A stretch of DNA of 64,000 nt from contig NC_046680.1 of NCBI RefSeq assembly GCF_009870125.1, positions 5,270,001-5,334,000 of the forward strand, given 5' to 3'. This document shows, in pieces, positions 39,744 to 50,300 of the stretch. This DNA is from Drosophila pseudoobscura (Eukaryota; Arthropoda; Insecta; Diptera; Drosophilidae). A model generated the notes under the pieces. It had not been told where the DNA came from, searched no databases, and was given only the letters and a program-made list of their open reading frames with translations. Numbering within the stretch: position 1 is the first letter of the stretch; the number at the start of each line of letters is the position of its first letter. The translations under genes and the position numbers were made by a program.

Positions 39744-42700
39744 TTAAGAATATATTGTACGTTCGATCCATTCCTCCAATGTAAACGTGGCTGTTTCATT
39801 TTTCTCAGTATCCCTCTCCTTGAATATTTCTGCAAGAAATTAATTGGAATGAGCATTGATATAAAGGATATTTTTATGGGGAATCTGTTACCTATGTATG
39901 TTTTTATTTTAACTGCACACATGATGAAATCATCAAAGGCAATTTGTCCGTCTCTGGACCCATATCGATGTCCCAAAACGTTCAGAACCCGATTGTTTAA
40001 GTGATAGCCAGCTGAATTAAGTGCCTCCCGAAGCTGAAAACCTGAGACCCTTCCTGTGTTTTCAACGTCGTAGACCTTGAAGATGGCCTTCCATTTGGCA
40101 ATGTCCGAAAGCAAAGTCTCAAACTCTTCGAATCCCAGCTTTCCAGATTTATCAGCATCCAACATAGCCACCATGGAGCGACAAACGTCCTTGGAAAAGC
40201 CGTGAGTCTCATCGACAATTGCTGTGATAATTTGATAATATAATTTACATTTGCTTTCAGGTCGCTTGCCAGTTTTCTTACCACCTGATGTAATGGCGAC
40301 ACCATCCGATGGGTTATCCCCCATCAGCCTCTTACTCGACGGATCATTGGATCCCAGCGTTTCTTCGAATGGCGTGCCTTTTAAGAATGGGCCACATATC
40401 AACGACAAAAGTCCACAAGCGCCGCCGCCGTCTTCGCCTGGGCCTGCCTGAGTCTCAAATGCATTGTTATTGGAAAATCGATTATAAACAATTGGCTTTG
40501 GCAAGTCTAAGGGAAAAGTACAGCACAAATTAGCATATGTACAAAGTTTAGTCTTTGTGCAAATAAATGTAATCTTACCATCCCTCATCGAGTGGTCCAG
40601 TATTCGTTTCAGTTCCATCCAATCCACTTCCATATCCTTGCCGGCGATGCTGTCAAACAAGCGTCGCAAGCTCTCTTTCTGTGGATCCAATGGCTTTGGT
40701 GTTGGGTATCCTGGTGTTATCTTTAAACCAAAGCAAAATATTATCCAGTGATCTCGTTTAGGACTATTTACTTACCGTGGCAGGGCCGATGCCACCGTAT
40801 CCTACATGATCATCATTCTCTCTAAATGGAGGTAGAAAGTGAAATGATTGATGAAAATGAAACGGAATTGGTCATTAAAAATGTAAAGGCCGTTGTAAAT
40901 GCAATATCATAAGATCTAAGCATTCCAAATTGAATTTTCACGGGAAATTTGGACTTATGTTCTAAAGATAAAAGGGTTTGGTATAAATCACAAGACGTTG
41001 TTGAGGGGTTCTTTGCCGCTCTGTTTATTACCGTATTTAATATTTATATAGGTACATGAAAAATTACATTAAAGACAGGATTAAATATAGACAGGTACGG
41101 TAATCTCAGTAATTGAAAAAGTTAAAGCACTTCTATTATAAATTTTCTGGAATCAATATATGTATTACTCCTATAATAGTTCAATATATTTCCGTAACCA
41201 CACGATATGGCTATCGTATAGTTCAACGCTCTATAATTATATTGGAAATTGCACTATTTTAAATACTTTGTTACTATAATAAGAGACTGAATACTCCTTT
41301 AAATCAGTCTAGATCTGAGAAAAAGTTTTTCAAGGGGTTCGGACAGACGTGCTTTATTATTCTGTAATGAATACTGTGTGAGCATTGGGGGCCAGAGATA
41401 AGTTACAATTGAAATATATGGAAATATTAAGGTTATGTCAAGGCCAAGGGGAATGTGTTGAATTGAGGTTAAACCAAAATAAAAATAATCTAATTGGGGA
41501 GCTACAACTACTTGCACTAAAAACAAATATTTGTTTTATATATACTGTGTCTTCACATACCCATATTGCACATTAGTTGCTTTTAAAATAGAAAACCCCG
41601 CAAATGTAGCAACCCGCATTATTTCTAATATACAAACTCATTTTCTACATGTACGCACTCCATGTTATTTTGGGTTTCGGAGAACACTCGAAGGATGAAC
41701 TCCCCCTCCTCGTTCGGATCAAAAGTGGAAGGCACAATTAGATAGTGTCCGGGAGGCAACTTGAAGCGAGCACACACCTAAGACAAACCGAAATTACTGG
41801 AGTTAGATATATAATAAATAATAGAATACATACTTCTCTGGTATTAATGAAATGGGGAGAACGTCCCACCGACGACTTATACCGAAAGAAGTTGAGGCCT
41901 TGTGGCCGGCTCTCCAGTTCACGTTCGTTTAGGTTGTAAATGGCAAAACCAATGGTCAGACATTCCATTCCCATGTTGCGCTTTGATCTGCGATTTTTCT
42001 GCATTAGACCAACAATAACTGTGCAGTGTCCCTCCTCGTCGTCCTCATCAGGGTCCACCAAAGTAATAATATATTGGGGATTGTGCCAGAAAGTATCCAG
42101 GAAGTTTCGGCACCCTCCAGCTGTAACTCCTGGTGTCCATTCTCCCTCGTACATGGACATCTCCCACTTGCGCTTGCCACTTTGCTGTTGGTCCTCCGTT
42201 AAAGAGTCCGGAGACAAATTGCAAATCTGGAAAAGGATTACCAAACATATTTTACAATTCAAAAAAATCGTAGACAGAGTAAGCTCTTACCTCGACTCGA
42301 TCGAAATGGTGAAGGAAATCTTGGAATGACATCCAGAACTCGCCATCTCTATCGAAAGTGAGACCAATTTCCTGCTTCTGATCTTCAGGAATATAACGCC
42401 ACTCAGCGGAACTGTCACTCCAAGGACCATTCCACTCGGCTTCGTTGCCCCATGGGTTGCGCATGCGTATCATTGGGATCTTACCCTGCCGATTCGGTGT
42501 TACTATATCTATGAAGCAGACCTGCAAATACATATTCCAAAGATGAAATTTGCTTTCCAACAAATAACCTTTTTATCATCATTTAGTACCTTGGTAATAG
42601 AGTATGCGTGTCCACGAATTAACCCCTGAGGAGTTTCCGCCTCTAGCACATTGGGATCGGGCTCAATTGAACAGCCCATCATTGAATTTCGCTCGGCTGC

Positions 42701-44177
42701 CTTTTGTAATATGGTAAAGAGATTACCGGGCGCTTCCTTCAGGTCGTACCACTCGCTGACACCGCCAGTAAAGTCTTCCATGGCTTCACACGTGCTACCG
42801 CCTTTCAGAGCCTCATAGGAACCATGAAGTCTGAGTATTCAATAAATAAATAAACGCTGGCAGGGGTAAGTTATACGATTTCTCATACTTGGCATAGGCT
42901 TTCTCCAAGAGGGCACTCCAGAATTCGTTTTTCTCGGTAGAATGCATGTACACCAGCTCCCCCCGAGAGGTTGGCAAACGGTCATCAATAGTCACATCTA
43001 CCCATTTACCTGATTTAATTGGTTCATAAATAATTATTAGTTGACTTTTAATCCGATACGTAGTGGTTGTATGATTAAAATTACCGTATTGCCAGAAACG
43101 GAAGTGAAATATGCCAGCATAGTTCTCCTCGAAACTCTGCTCCGGTGGAATAACGCGAAAGAATAGATTCGGTTCCTGCGTTAAGTTGGCAGTGGCAGCC
43201 AGGAGCCAGCAATCTCCGAGCTCTCCCTGTTGGACATCAAATCGGGAAAACCCCTCTACAAAAAACTGTGGGTTGTCTGCGATTTCCTAAAAAAACATAC
43301 ATATATACATATTTATCCAATCATATTAGTAATGAATAGGATATTATCATTGTATTTCCGATCACTTACATGGGGCCGCAACCACTCGATGTGACGATCT
43401 GGGCGACGAGAAAACATTAGGGACTCATTACCAGCCGGGAAAATGGGGTCTTCAAAGAGTGATCCGCTGGACAGACAGCTGTTTAAGATTGTTTCATAGT
43501 CCTGCACCTCAGAGTACGGTCCCAGATTCGAGCTTGTTTCCCCCAACTAGAAAATCACATATTCCCATTATCCTTTGACTTATTTTAGTATGTACCATAA
43601 TTTAGATTTTGATAAAAAATAATTAATACAATGTATGTACAGTGTAATTATGTTTAATTCGAGGATACAAGTAGACTTTACATATAACTACACACATCAA
43701 GATAGTTGCAACAAGAACACACACGGACACATTACAACAATTTGGCAGCACATTATCCTTCAAATGGAATTGTGTCAATGCCATGGCAGTAGCTTCAACA
43801 TGTACTTACGTTCCCATAGAACACAGTTGGAGATGATTGCAATGGTTGCTAACGCCCGTAACGAACGATTGAATGGAATGTATTTATTTAAGAGTTAAGA
43901 GTGTGAATACATGCATGTGGATATCAACGTGTATGTGTATGTGGTTATCTCTATTCAGAACATATGTACTTCTATTTGATTTAATCTAAGGATTGGAACT
44001 TACGACTCTCATGTTCTTGATGCTGGGAAGCACGCGCTTGGTGTCCGCTTCCTTTTTGATAAATATCTCGTTTATCACAGAGCCAACAACATCTTTGGCG
44101 GCCCCCATTGCAGCATCACCAGCGGCATTCAGAAATTCCTGACCGGCTTGTCTCAAGAATCCCTTTAGATCGTCCAT
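39744..44177 (-). CDS. Calpain-A, calcium-dependent cysteine protease
   Basis: Thirteen exons join in phase: 44177-44004, 43546-43370, 43286-43085, 43009-42889, 42830-42590, 42521-42291, 42226-41834, 41777-41659, 40821-40776, 40720-40579, 40506-40282, 40221-39892 and 39829-39744. The 828-residue product equals the length I recall for D. melanogaster CalpA. The N-terminus is Gly/Ala-rich. The protease core has the full triad: Cys143 in [11 protein letters not shown], His299 in RGHAYSITK and Asn327 in [11 protein letters not shown]2-like beta-sandwich follows, with an acidic [10 protein letters not shown] calcium loop. The C-terminal penta-EF-hand domain contains [14 protein letters not shown] and [14 protein letters not shown] and is interrupted by a Gly/hydrophobic insert ([16 protein letters not shown]) that is a hallmark of CalpA. 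Introns of 72 and 60 bases in that region have no stop and keep frame. Confidence 0.97.
40822..41658 (-). other. CalpA large intron
   Basis: An 837-base intron separates the end of the C2-like domain from a 46-base micro-exon (40821-40776). It is AT-rich and shows no gene. The acceptor of the micro-exon must be TTTAG at 40823-40822, because the two other AG positions just downstream put the frame into stops. Confidence 0.6.
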
Positions 44178-44593
44178 CTTCCCTTTTTAGTTATCTAGTA
44201 GTAGGAACAAGTATTGACAGAGAAATCTTAGAAAGGGACTTAAATTTGATTTTAAATAGCAGTGTGCAAAAGATTAAAAAACGATTCGTAGACACAGAAA
44301 AATCCACATTTTTATCTAGTTATTTACAGTTATTAATTTTGGCCATTAGTTTGGCCCTCACATGATAGCCCAGCCCAGCAACACACCCACGTATATGCGA
44401 ATATGGGTTAACCACTTTCCAAAAGTGATATAAATTCCCAACATGGTTAGTGGCTTCAATTACATTACTTCAATTCACGCAACGAGCATTAGGTGTATTC
44501 TTTGGAGAGCAAGAGCTCATTCGCAGCTCCCAGCCAAATATAATTTATACGGATATAAATATATATAATGTCTCTCTGCTTGTATGTCGACAA

Positions 44594-44743
44594 TACATAT
44601 ATGCTAGTTTGTGTGACATCATTCGGAAGCATGAGATGCCTCTAGTGACTCAAAGGGTGTGTGCCATTCGACCAGTGGACCTGGATGCCCACTCCTATCC
44701 TTTGATTGCACTGACATTGAACTTGAACAGCCTGTCGAAATAA
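44594..44743 (+). other. Short coding-like stretch with polyadenylation signal
   Basis: About 45 codons with a GC content above the surroundings, ending in LNSLSK then TAA, with AATAAA overlapping the stop (44743-44750). A possible splice acceptor (ATATGCTAG) precedes it near 44608. There is a TATAAA at 44429-44434. No ATG opens a sensible frame without splicing. It could be the last exon of a small unannotated gene or a remnant of a gene left at a rearrangement border. Confidence 0.25.
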
Positions 44744-45012
44744 TAAAATGTCGCTTTAATCGAACACAACATGCTAGTTGATGTATGCATAGATCTGTTC
44801 CTTAATGGCTACATATATGTACGTACGTATGCTTGAATACATATGTAATACATATATAAAAGCATTGGAAATTCTACTGCGAAATCGAAACAGGTTTAGT
44901 AATTAATACATTTTTTGTGTCTGGCTCATTCTTGTGACCAGCATTCTTGTGGCAGGAGACACTACATTCACATAAACTATTTTGTTACAATAAACATATT
45001 CTCTTATTTATA

Positions 45013-45153
45013 ATGGACCTTGATTTTCTCCGAAGACGATTTGAATCTTTCACCAAACAATACGACGGTTGGAAACGAACGTACCGAAGCGAAGCGTATC
45101 TTAAAATATTTATTTTTGCAAGTGTGTGTGGAGGCAGTACAGTAATCAGCTGA
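45013..45153 (+). CDS. Possible small ORF, 46 residues
   Basis: An ATG at 45013 opens MDLDFLRRRFESFTKQYDGW and runs to a TGA at 45151-45153. The first half is charged and could be helical; the end is hydrophobic. It lies between CalpA and gbb in AT-rich DNA. No Kozak-like context or family match supports it beyond composition, so it may be chance. Confidence 0.2.
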   Translation: MDLDFLRRRFESFTKQYDGWKRTYRSEAYLKIFIFASVCGGSTVIS

Positions 45154-45594
45154 CTCCAAGGGCTGCAGTGTGCTTCTACTTCAGCCCTGGCAGCTAAAAA
45201 CACTCAATTTATTTAACTGGCATTCGTTTTTAAATATTTGTCTCTTGTTTTCATCAAACAAACTATATTATGCAGATTTATGTGTCGTTTTTAAAGCGTA
45301 TTAGGAAAATAAAATAAGTTGAAAAGAACTGCAAAAAATGGCATTGTTCAATGTCTGTCCAGCCCTGAAGATCGCCCTGCCAACTGATTCAAAATGTAAA
45401 GAAAAATGCATCTTCAAGATTAAGATACACACAACAATCTGATTCTGTATACAAGTGCGTCAGAATTTTCCACATCTTCTGCTCATTAAAAAACGATTAA
45501 AAACTAATAAATGTTTATGGACAACTAAATGCCACCGTGCACGAACGAGATAGCTCCAGTAAACATTAACCAATTACTGTGATCCTTCCGGAGC

Positions 45595-46974
45595 ATGAGC
45601 ATCATGTTTTCGAGTATAAGGAATACTTCGGAAGCTGTAGCGGCTCTCGCTTCACTGGGACTGGGATTTGTTCTGATTATATTCGTTTCTACGACGCCAA
45701 CTGTGATTGACGCCACCCAGTCAGGGATCTATATAGACAATGGCAAAGATCAGACGATCATGCACCGCGTGCTAAGCGACGATGACAAGCTGGATGTTTC
45801 GTACGAGATCCTAGAGTTCCTGGGCATAGCCGAGCGTCCTACCCACCACAGCAGCCATCAGCTGTCCTTGAGAAAGTCTGCACCGAAATTCTTGCTAGAC
45901 GTCTACCACCGCATCACGGAAGAGGAAGGCCTGGGAGGCGGCCATACCGACGATGAAACTGTGCACAGCCATCGCTCAAAGCGCAACGCCGACATGTCCG
46001 ATGAAAGAAACGCAGATGGAGAGGAAAATTTCATTACGGACCTCGACAAGCGCGCCATTGATGAGAGCGATATCATAATGACTTTTTTGAACAAACGCAA
46101 TCACAACGTGGAGGAACTACGTCACGAACACGGCCGCCGCCTGTGGTTCGACGTCTCCAAGGTGCCGAGCGACAACTATCTGGTGATGGCGGAGTTGCGT
46201 ATCTACCAGAACTCCAACGAAGGCAAATGGCTCACAGCGAACAAGCAATTCACGATCACTGTATACTCCATGGGACTGGGAGAGTCGGGTCAGAATACGA
46301 TGGAAGCACTGTCCTCGGTGAATACCACTGGCGACTACGTCGGCTGGCTGGAACTGAACGTGACTGAGGGCCTGCACGAGTGGCTGGTACATTCCAAGGA
46401 GAACCACGGCATATATATCGGGGCACACGCTGTTAACCGACCCGATCGAGAAGTCAAACTGGACGACGTTGGACTGATCCATCGCAAAGTGGATGACGAA
46501 TACCAGCCATTTATGATTGGATTCTTTAGGGGGCCCGAACTGATCAAAACTACATCGCACAGTAGTCACCACAGAAGCAAGCGAAGCACGCTTCATCAGC
46601 GCAAGAAAAAGAAGTCGGTGCCAGTGCATCCCTTTTTGGATGTACCCATCGAGAATACACGCAGCTGTCAGATGCAGACCCTCTACATCGACTTCAAGGA
46701 TTTGGGCTGGCACGATTGGATAATCGCCCCAGAGGGCTATGGGGCGTTCTATTGCAGCGGAGAATGCAATTTCCCTCTCAACGCACACATGAATGCCACC
46801 AATCATGCCATTGTGCAGACACTGGTGCATCTGCTGGAGCCCAAGAAGGTGCCAAAGCCTTGCTGTGCCCCGACGAGGCTGGGGGCCTTGCCTGTGCTGT
46901 ATCATCTCAATGATGAGAATGTCAACCTCAAGAAGTATAGAAATATGATTGTGAAATCCTGCGGGTGCCATTGA
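45595..46974 (+). CDS. Glass bottom boat, BMP5/6/7/8-type ligand
   Basis: A single exon encodes 459 residues. A hydrophobic signal segment (about 14-36) is followed by a TGF-beta prodomain, containing an internal RSKR at 127-130, and the main furin site RSKR at 327-330. The mature ligand (about 129 residues) has the seven-cysteine knot pattern: CQMQTLYIDFKDLGW, YCSGEC, KPCCAPTR and the terminal CGCH. An N-glycosylation site (NAT) lies in the mature part. Gbb is secreted and signals through Tkv/Sax and Wit to Mad at the neuromuscular junction, in wings and in the germline niche. The prodomain between residues 115 and 140 is the least conserved part compared with my memory of melanogaster. The start ATG at 45595 gives MSIMFSS; a second in-frame ATG is at 45604 and either could be used. 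Confidence 0.97.
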   Translation: MSIMFSSIRNTSEAVAALASLGLGFVLIIFVSTTPTVIDATQSGIYIDNGKDQTIMHRVLSDDDKLDVSYEILEFLGIAERPTHHSSHQLSLRKSAPKFLLDVYHRITEEEGLGGGHTDDETVHSHRSKRNADMSDERNADGEENFITDLDKRAIDESDIIMTFLNKRNHNVEELRHEHGRRLWFDVSKVPSDNYLVMAELRIYQNSNEGKWLTANKQFTITVYSMGLGESGQNTMEALSSVNTTGDYVGWLELNVTEGLHEWLVHSKENHGIYIGAHAVNRPDREVKLDDVGLIHRKVDDEYQPFMIGFFRGPELIKTTSHSSHHRSKRSTLHQRKKKKSVPVHPFLDVPIENTRSCQMQTLYIDFKDLGWHDWIIAPEGYGAFYCSGECNFPLNAHMNATNHAIVQTLVHLLEPKKVPKPCCAPTRLGALPVLYHLNDENVNLKKYRNMIVKSCGCH

Positions 46975-47398
46975 ATCCAATTTGTAATCTAATCTAAGCA
47001 TTTTAAAGCATTTCTGTGTAGATGTCTGTACTAATCTCGAATATTTTTATAGAAATATTAAACGCAGTGCCTAACTAACAGTGTATCGTGTTGTAGTATA
47101 TATATCAATCTAAACTGAAACAGTTCTTAAAACCTCAGAGCATTGATTCTGCAGGATCTCTTTATTAAATTCGACTTCACATTCATTTGGAGTGATTCAT
47201 CACTGTGTCAAATGTTATAGAACATACATGTATCATAAAAAATAATTCATTGGCATTAACTCAAAAAAATAAAACTTCAACTTTCTTAAAGTTTAACAAA
47301 AGGAGTACATCATTAAATGATTATTTGATGTTGAGAGTCGGCAGTACATCCGATACATCTCATAAGGAACAAAGATTATAAAAACGTAAATCATAAAT
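46975..47398. other. Convergent 3' regions of gbb and bgcn
   Basis: About 420 bases separate the gbb stop from the bgcn stop on the other strand. It is AT-rich and carries both 3' UTRs. No other gene seen. Confidence 0.6.
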
Positions 47399-50300
47399 TT
47401 ATCGCTTATGAATCCAATAATTGCGAAAAGCGAACAAGTCCATAATTAAATTTCCAACTCTTTTGTCAATTAGACTGGATATTAAACGGCCGTCAAAGTT
47501 TGGCATGCTAACACTTAACGATCGGCAAGCATCGCTAGAAGAGATGACGGTATACATTAGGTCGAGTCGTCAAATTCATTTCTATACTCACATAATTTCA
47601 TACACTGGAATAACATTTCGAAAGTATTCCTTCAATGTAAATTCTCCGTTAATAGTTTTTGCTCGGCTTATGCTTAGCATTTCATCATCATTCTTTTTAT
47701 ACAGAATCACGAAAATGTGTCGATTGGGCGTCTCGATGGGTCTGGCAAACTTTCCTAGTATGGATTCGATGAAGGGAGTACTGGTGCTCCTGTAGAAATC
47801 CTCACATGATACTTTGGTGTGCAGAACGAAGAACTGTCGCTCAACAAAGTGTGAATTGATATCGAAATGTGGTAATGTCCGTCGTTTCAGCAGATCTTCT
47901 TTGCTATCTTCTATTTCCTGATTCCAGCTAAAGTGGCGATTTACAGTCAGCAGATAAGGGGTTGGCAGCTTTATAATGGGCTGATAATAAATAAGCGGAG
48001 TCTTTGAAAATCCGACAGCCACATCTTCGTTTTCAAATACTTTGGCCAATGTTTCATTCAGCATGACCTGGTTGGCCATAATGGTTGCGTCGGCGTTCCA
48101 TCTGTCCTGATCTCTACAGTGCTTTAAAAATTCGTGATATCCACTAAAGAAACACTGACGTGCTTTCATGACCAACTCGGCTACAGTTTTTGGCATAACC
48201 ATCCAGATCCATTCATCTATATAGACATTGACGTTATCATTTTGGCTTAGACTTATTTGGGAAGACCTCATTCTGCTCGGACCTAAAATAAGAATACATT
48301 TAAATAATCAGTTAATCTAAGATGTGACAATCCAACTTACCAGCAAACATAGCCACTGCTAAGGGAATAACCACGGTGGCGTATAAAATGTAGTTCTTCT
48401 GCTTGGTGCATACAACCCAGGGACTGCGAAAATTAAGAGCCGAGCTGCTAAATGGCTCTAGAAAGTCCCGCAGCACTGTGTTGGGATGCAAGTGCACTTT
48501 CTCTGAATAAGCCGACTTTAGACATGATTTTCCCACATCTAGCACGCAGATATTTGGATACATGCCGCCGGTTAGGGCCGCCTTTACCACGTGCCAATTT
48601 CCCGACAACAAATTAAGATTTTGAATGCTAAGCACGCCACGGAAATGAATCATGTGGGCCGCTCGTAGAGAGGACACAATATAGGAGCGGATGAAACTCA
48701 GCTGCTCCATCAGTCCGTTCAGAATAAAGTCGTATTCGTTGGTTAAATACAGAATCGGCATCTTGCCCCTTTGCCGATTCTGCCACTCCTGAAACAATCT
48801 CAGGAATATAAAGTGGTCTGAAAACTGATTGTCTGCCAGGCGACTACGTTCATTCTTGATGAGATTTTGAATATAAATCGTGAATCGATCCCACAAGTTG
48901 TCAATGTCCTCAGTGAAGGGAATACTCAGCGGATCCGTCGTCGAGAGCGAGGTCACTATGGTCAGTATTGGATCCAGGCATTGAAGAAGAATACCATAAA
49001 TTAAAATGCGTCCAAGTTGACAAGGGACTGGTATATCAAGGAGTCGGCAGCCAAGCCATGTGAGATCTTCGATCTCGTTCAAAGCCTCAATTTTTTTCAG
49101 GAACTGCACGGCATGGTGCACATTAATGAATGGCGGTGGGGCAATGGTATAGCCTAGGTATTCACTGACCATCTTGTTTGGCGACAATGCTTTCACCGTC
49201 AAACAGATCTTGTCCAGCTGTATTCTTTGAAGCAGGGGTGTGCTATTTTCACTGAGCGAATTGTATGCGCATTTGGATAACAATCTAAAGCATTGCGAAT
49301 CAGCACCTGCTCCTGCAAAAAACAGAATGTAAATCAAGAGTTATGTTCTGAAAGAACGGGGAACCTTTACCGTCGACGATGGATTCCCTTCTCAAGAGAC
49401 AGTCTTTGGCCACCCATTCGTATCGATTTTCAGCGCAGTAGCTGCTGCTATTATAAATGGTATACTGTTTGCAAGCAGTGTCGATGAGGTACTTGAACGG
49501 CACCTGAAGAGCCAACGACTCAATTATATCTGTGGCCAACACCACTTTGTCAGTGTCGTCGCGAGCATTAACCACATCGTCAATGTACTCCCCGCCCATA
49601 TTTTCGTGCAGCAAGAATATTGAGAATTCTTGCAGTTTGCCGCTCATGTAATGACTGAGAAGCATATAGTTCAGTTTAACAATATGATAATAGGTGGGCA
49701 AAATTACCAATATGTTGCCTGAAAAGAGATGGAGATTCATTAAAATAGATTAGCGATACCTAAACATAGCCATATCAAATATTTAGATGTATCCATAAGA
49801 GAGAGTTGATTTATTAAATCTGATTTACAATGCTGTTTCCTAGACAAATACACCCGGCTATTCCTCCAATTAAATCAAATGAAGAACGTTACAAGACAGA
49901 TGCACAATGATACAATTATCTGATACATAATTCTAAAATGGCATTTCTTAAGCTATAACTAATATATAGAACTATTTAACAGGCATAAGTGAGTGTGGTG
50001 TGGTGTGCTGGTTTGTGTGTTTCCGGGCAGAACGGCGCGACATCTTCAGGTCAGTGTGTTTTCTTTAAATTTAAGTGTAAGCATTAGAAATGCCTGGTGG
50101 CTGAGGCAGAGTTGAGTTGAGCTCGATATTTCGCTATGATTGTGGCTTTGGCTGCACTGCGTCGCTGTTATCCAATGCCGATAGCTGCTTTAGGATTTCG
50201 GCTTTCTTTTTCACCTTGTCGAGCTGGTCTTTGTCCAACTTTTTATGCTCGCCGGCCCGAATTCTGCTCTCGATTTGTTCGATTTCGCGGATTTTCTTGC

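Larger units (their letters stand above)
44178..45594. other. Divergent spacer between CalpA and gbb
   Basis: About 1.4 kb that should contain the CalpA and gbb promoters and 5' UTRs. It is AT-rich with TACATATGT palindromes (44815-44855). Two short coding-like stretches are described separately. The junction between the 56D-like and 60A-like gene blocks must lie here. No dispersed repeat of the kind seen at other borders was found. Confidence 0.5.

Noticed and set aside
46117-47001. 294-codon - frame opposite gbb
   Set aside because: Antisense shadow created by the codon bias of gbb; no motifs and no splice or promoter signals.
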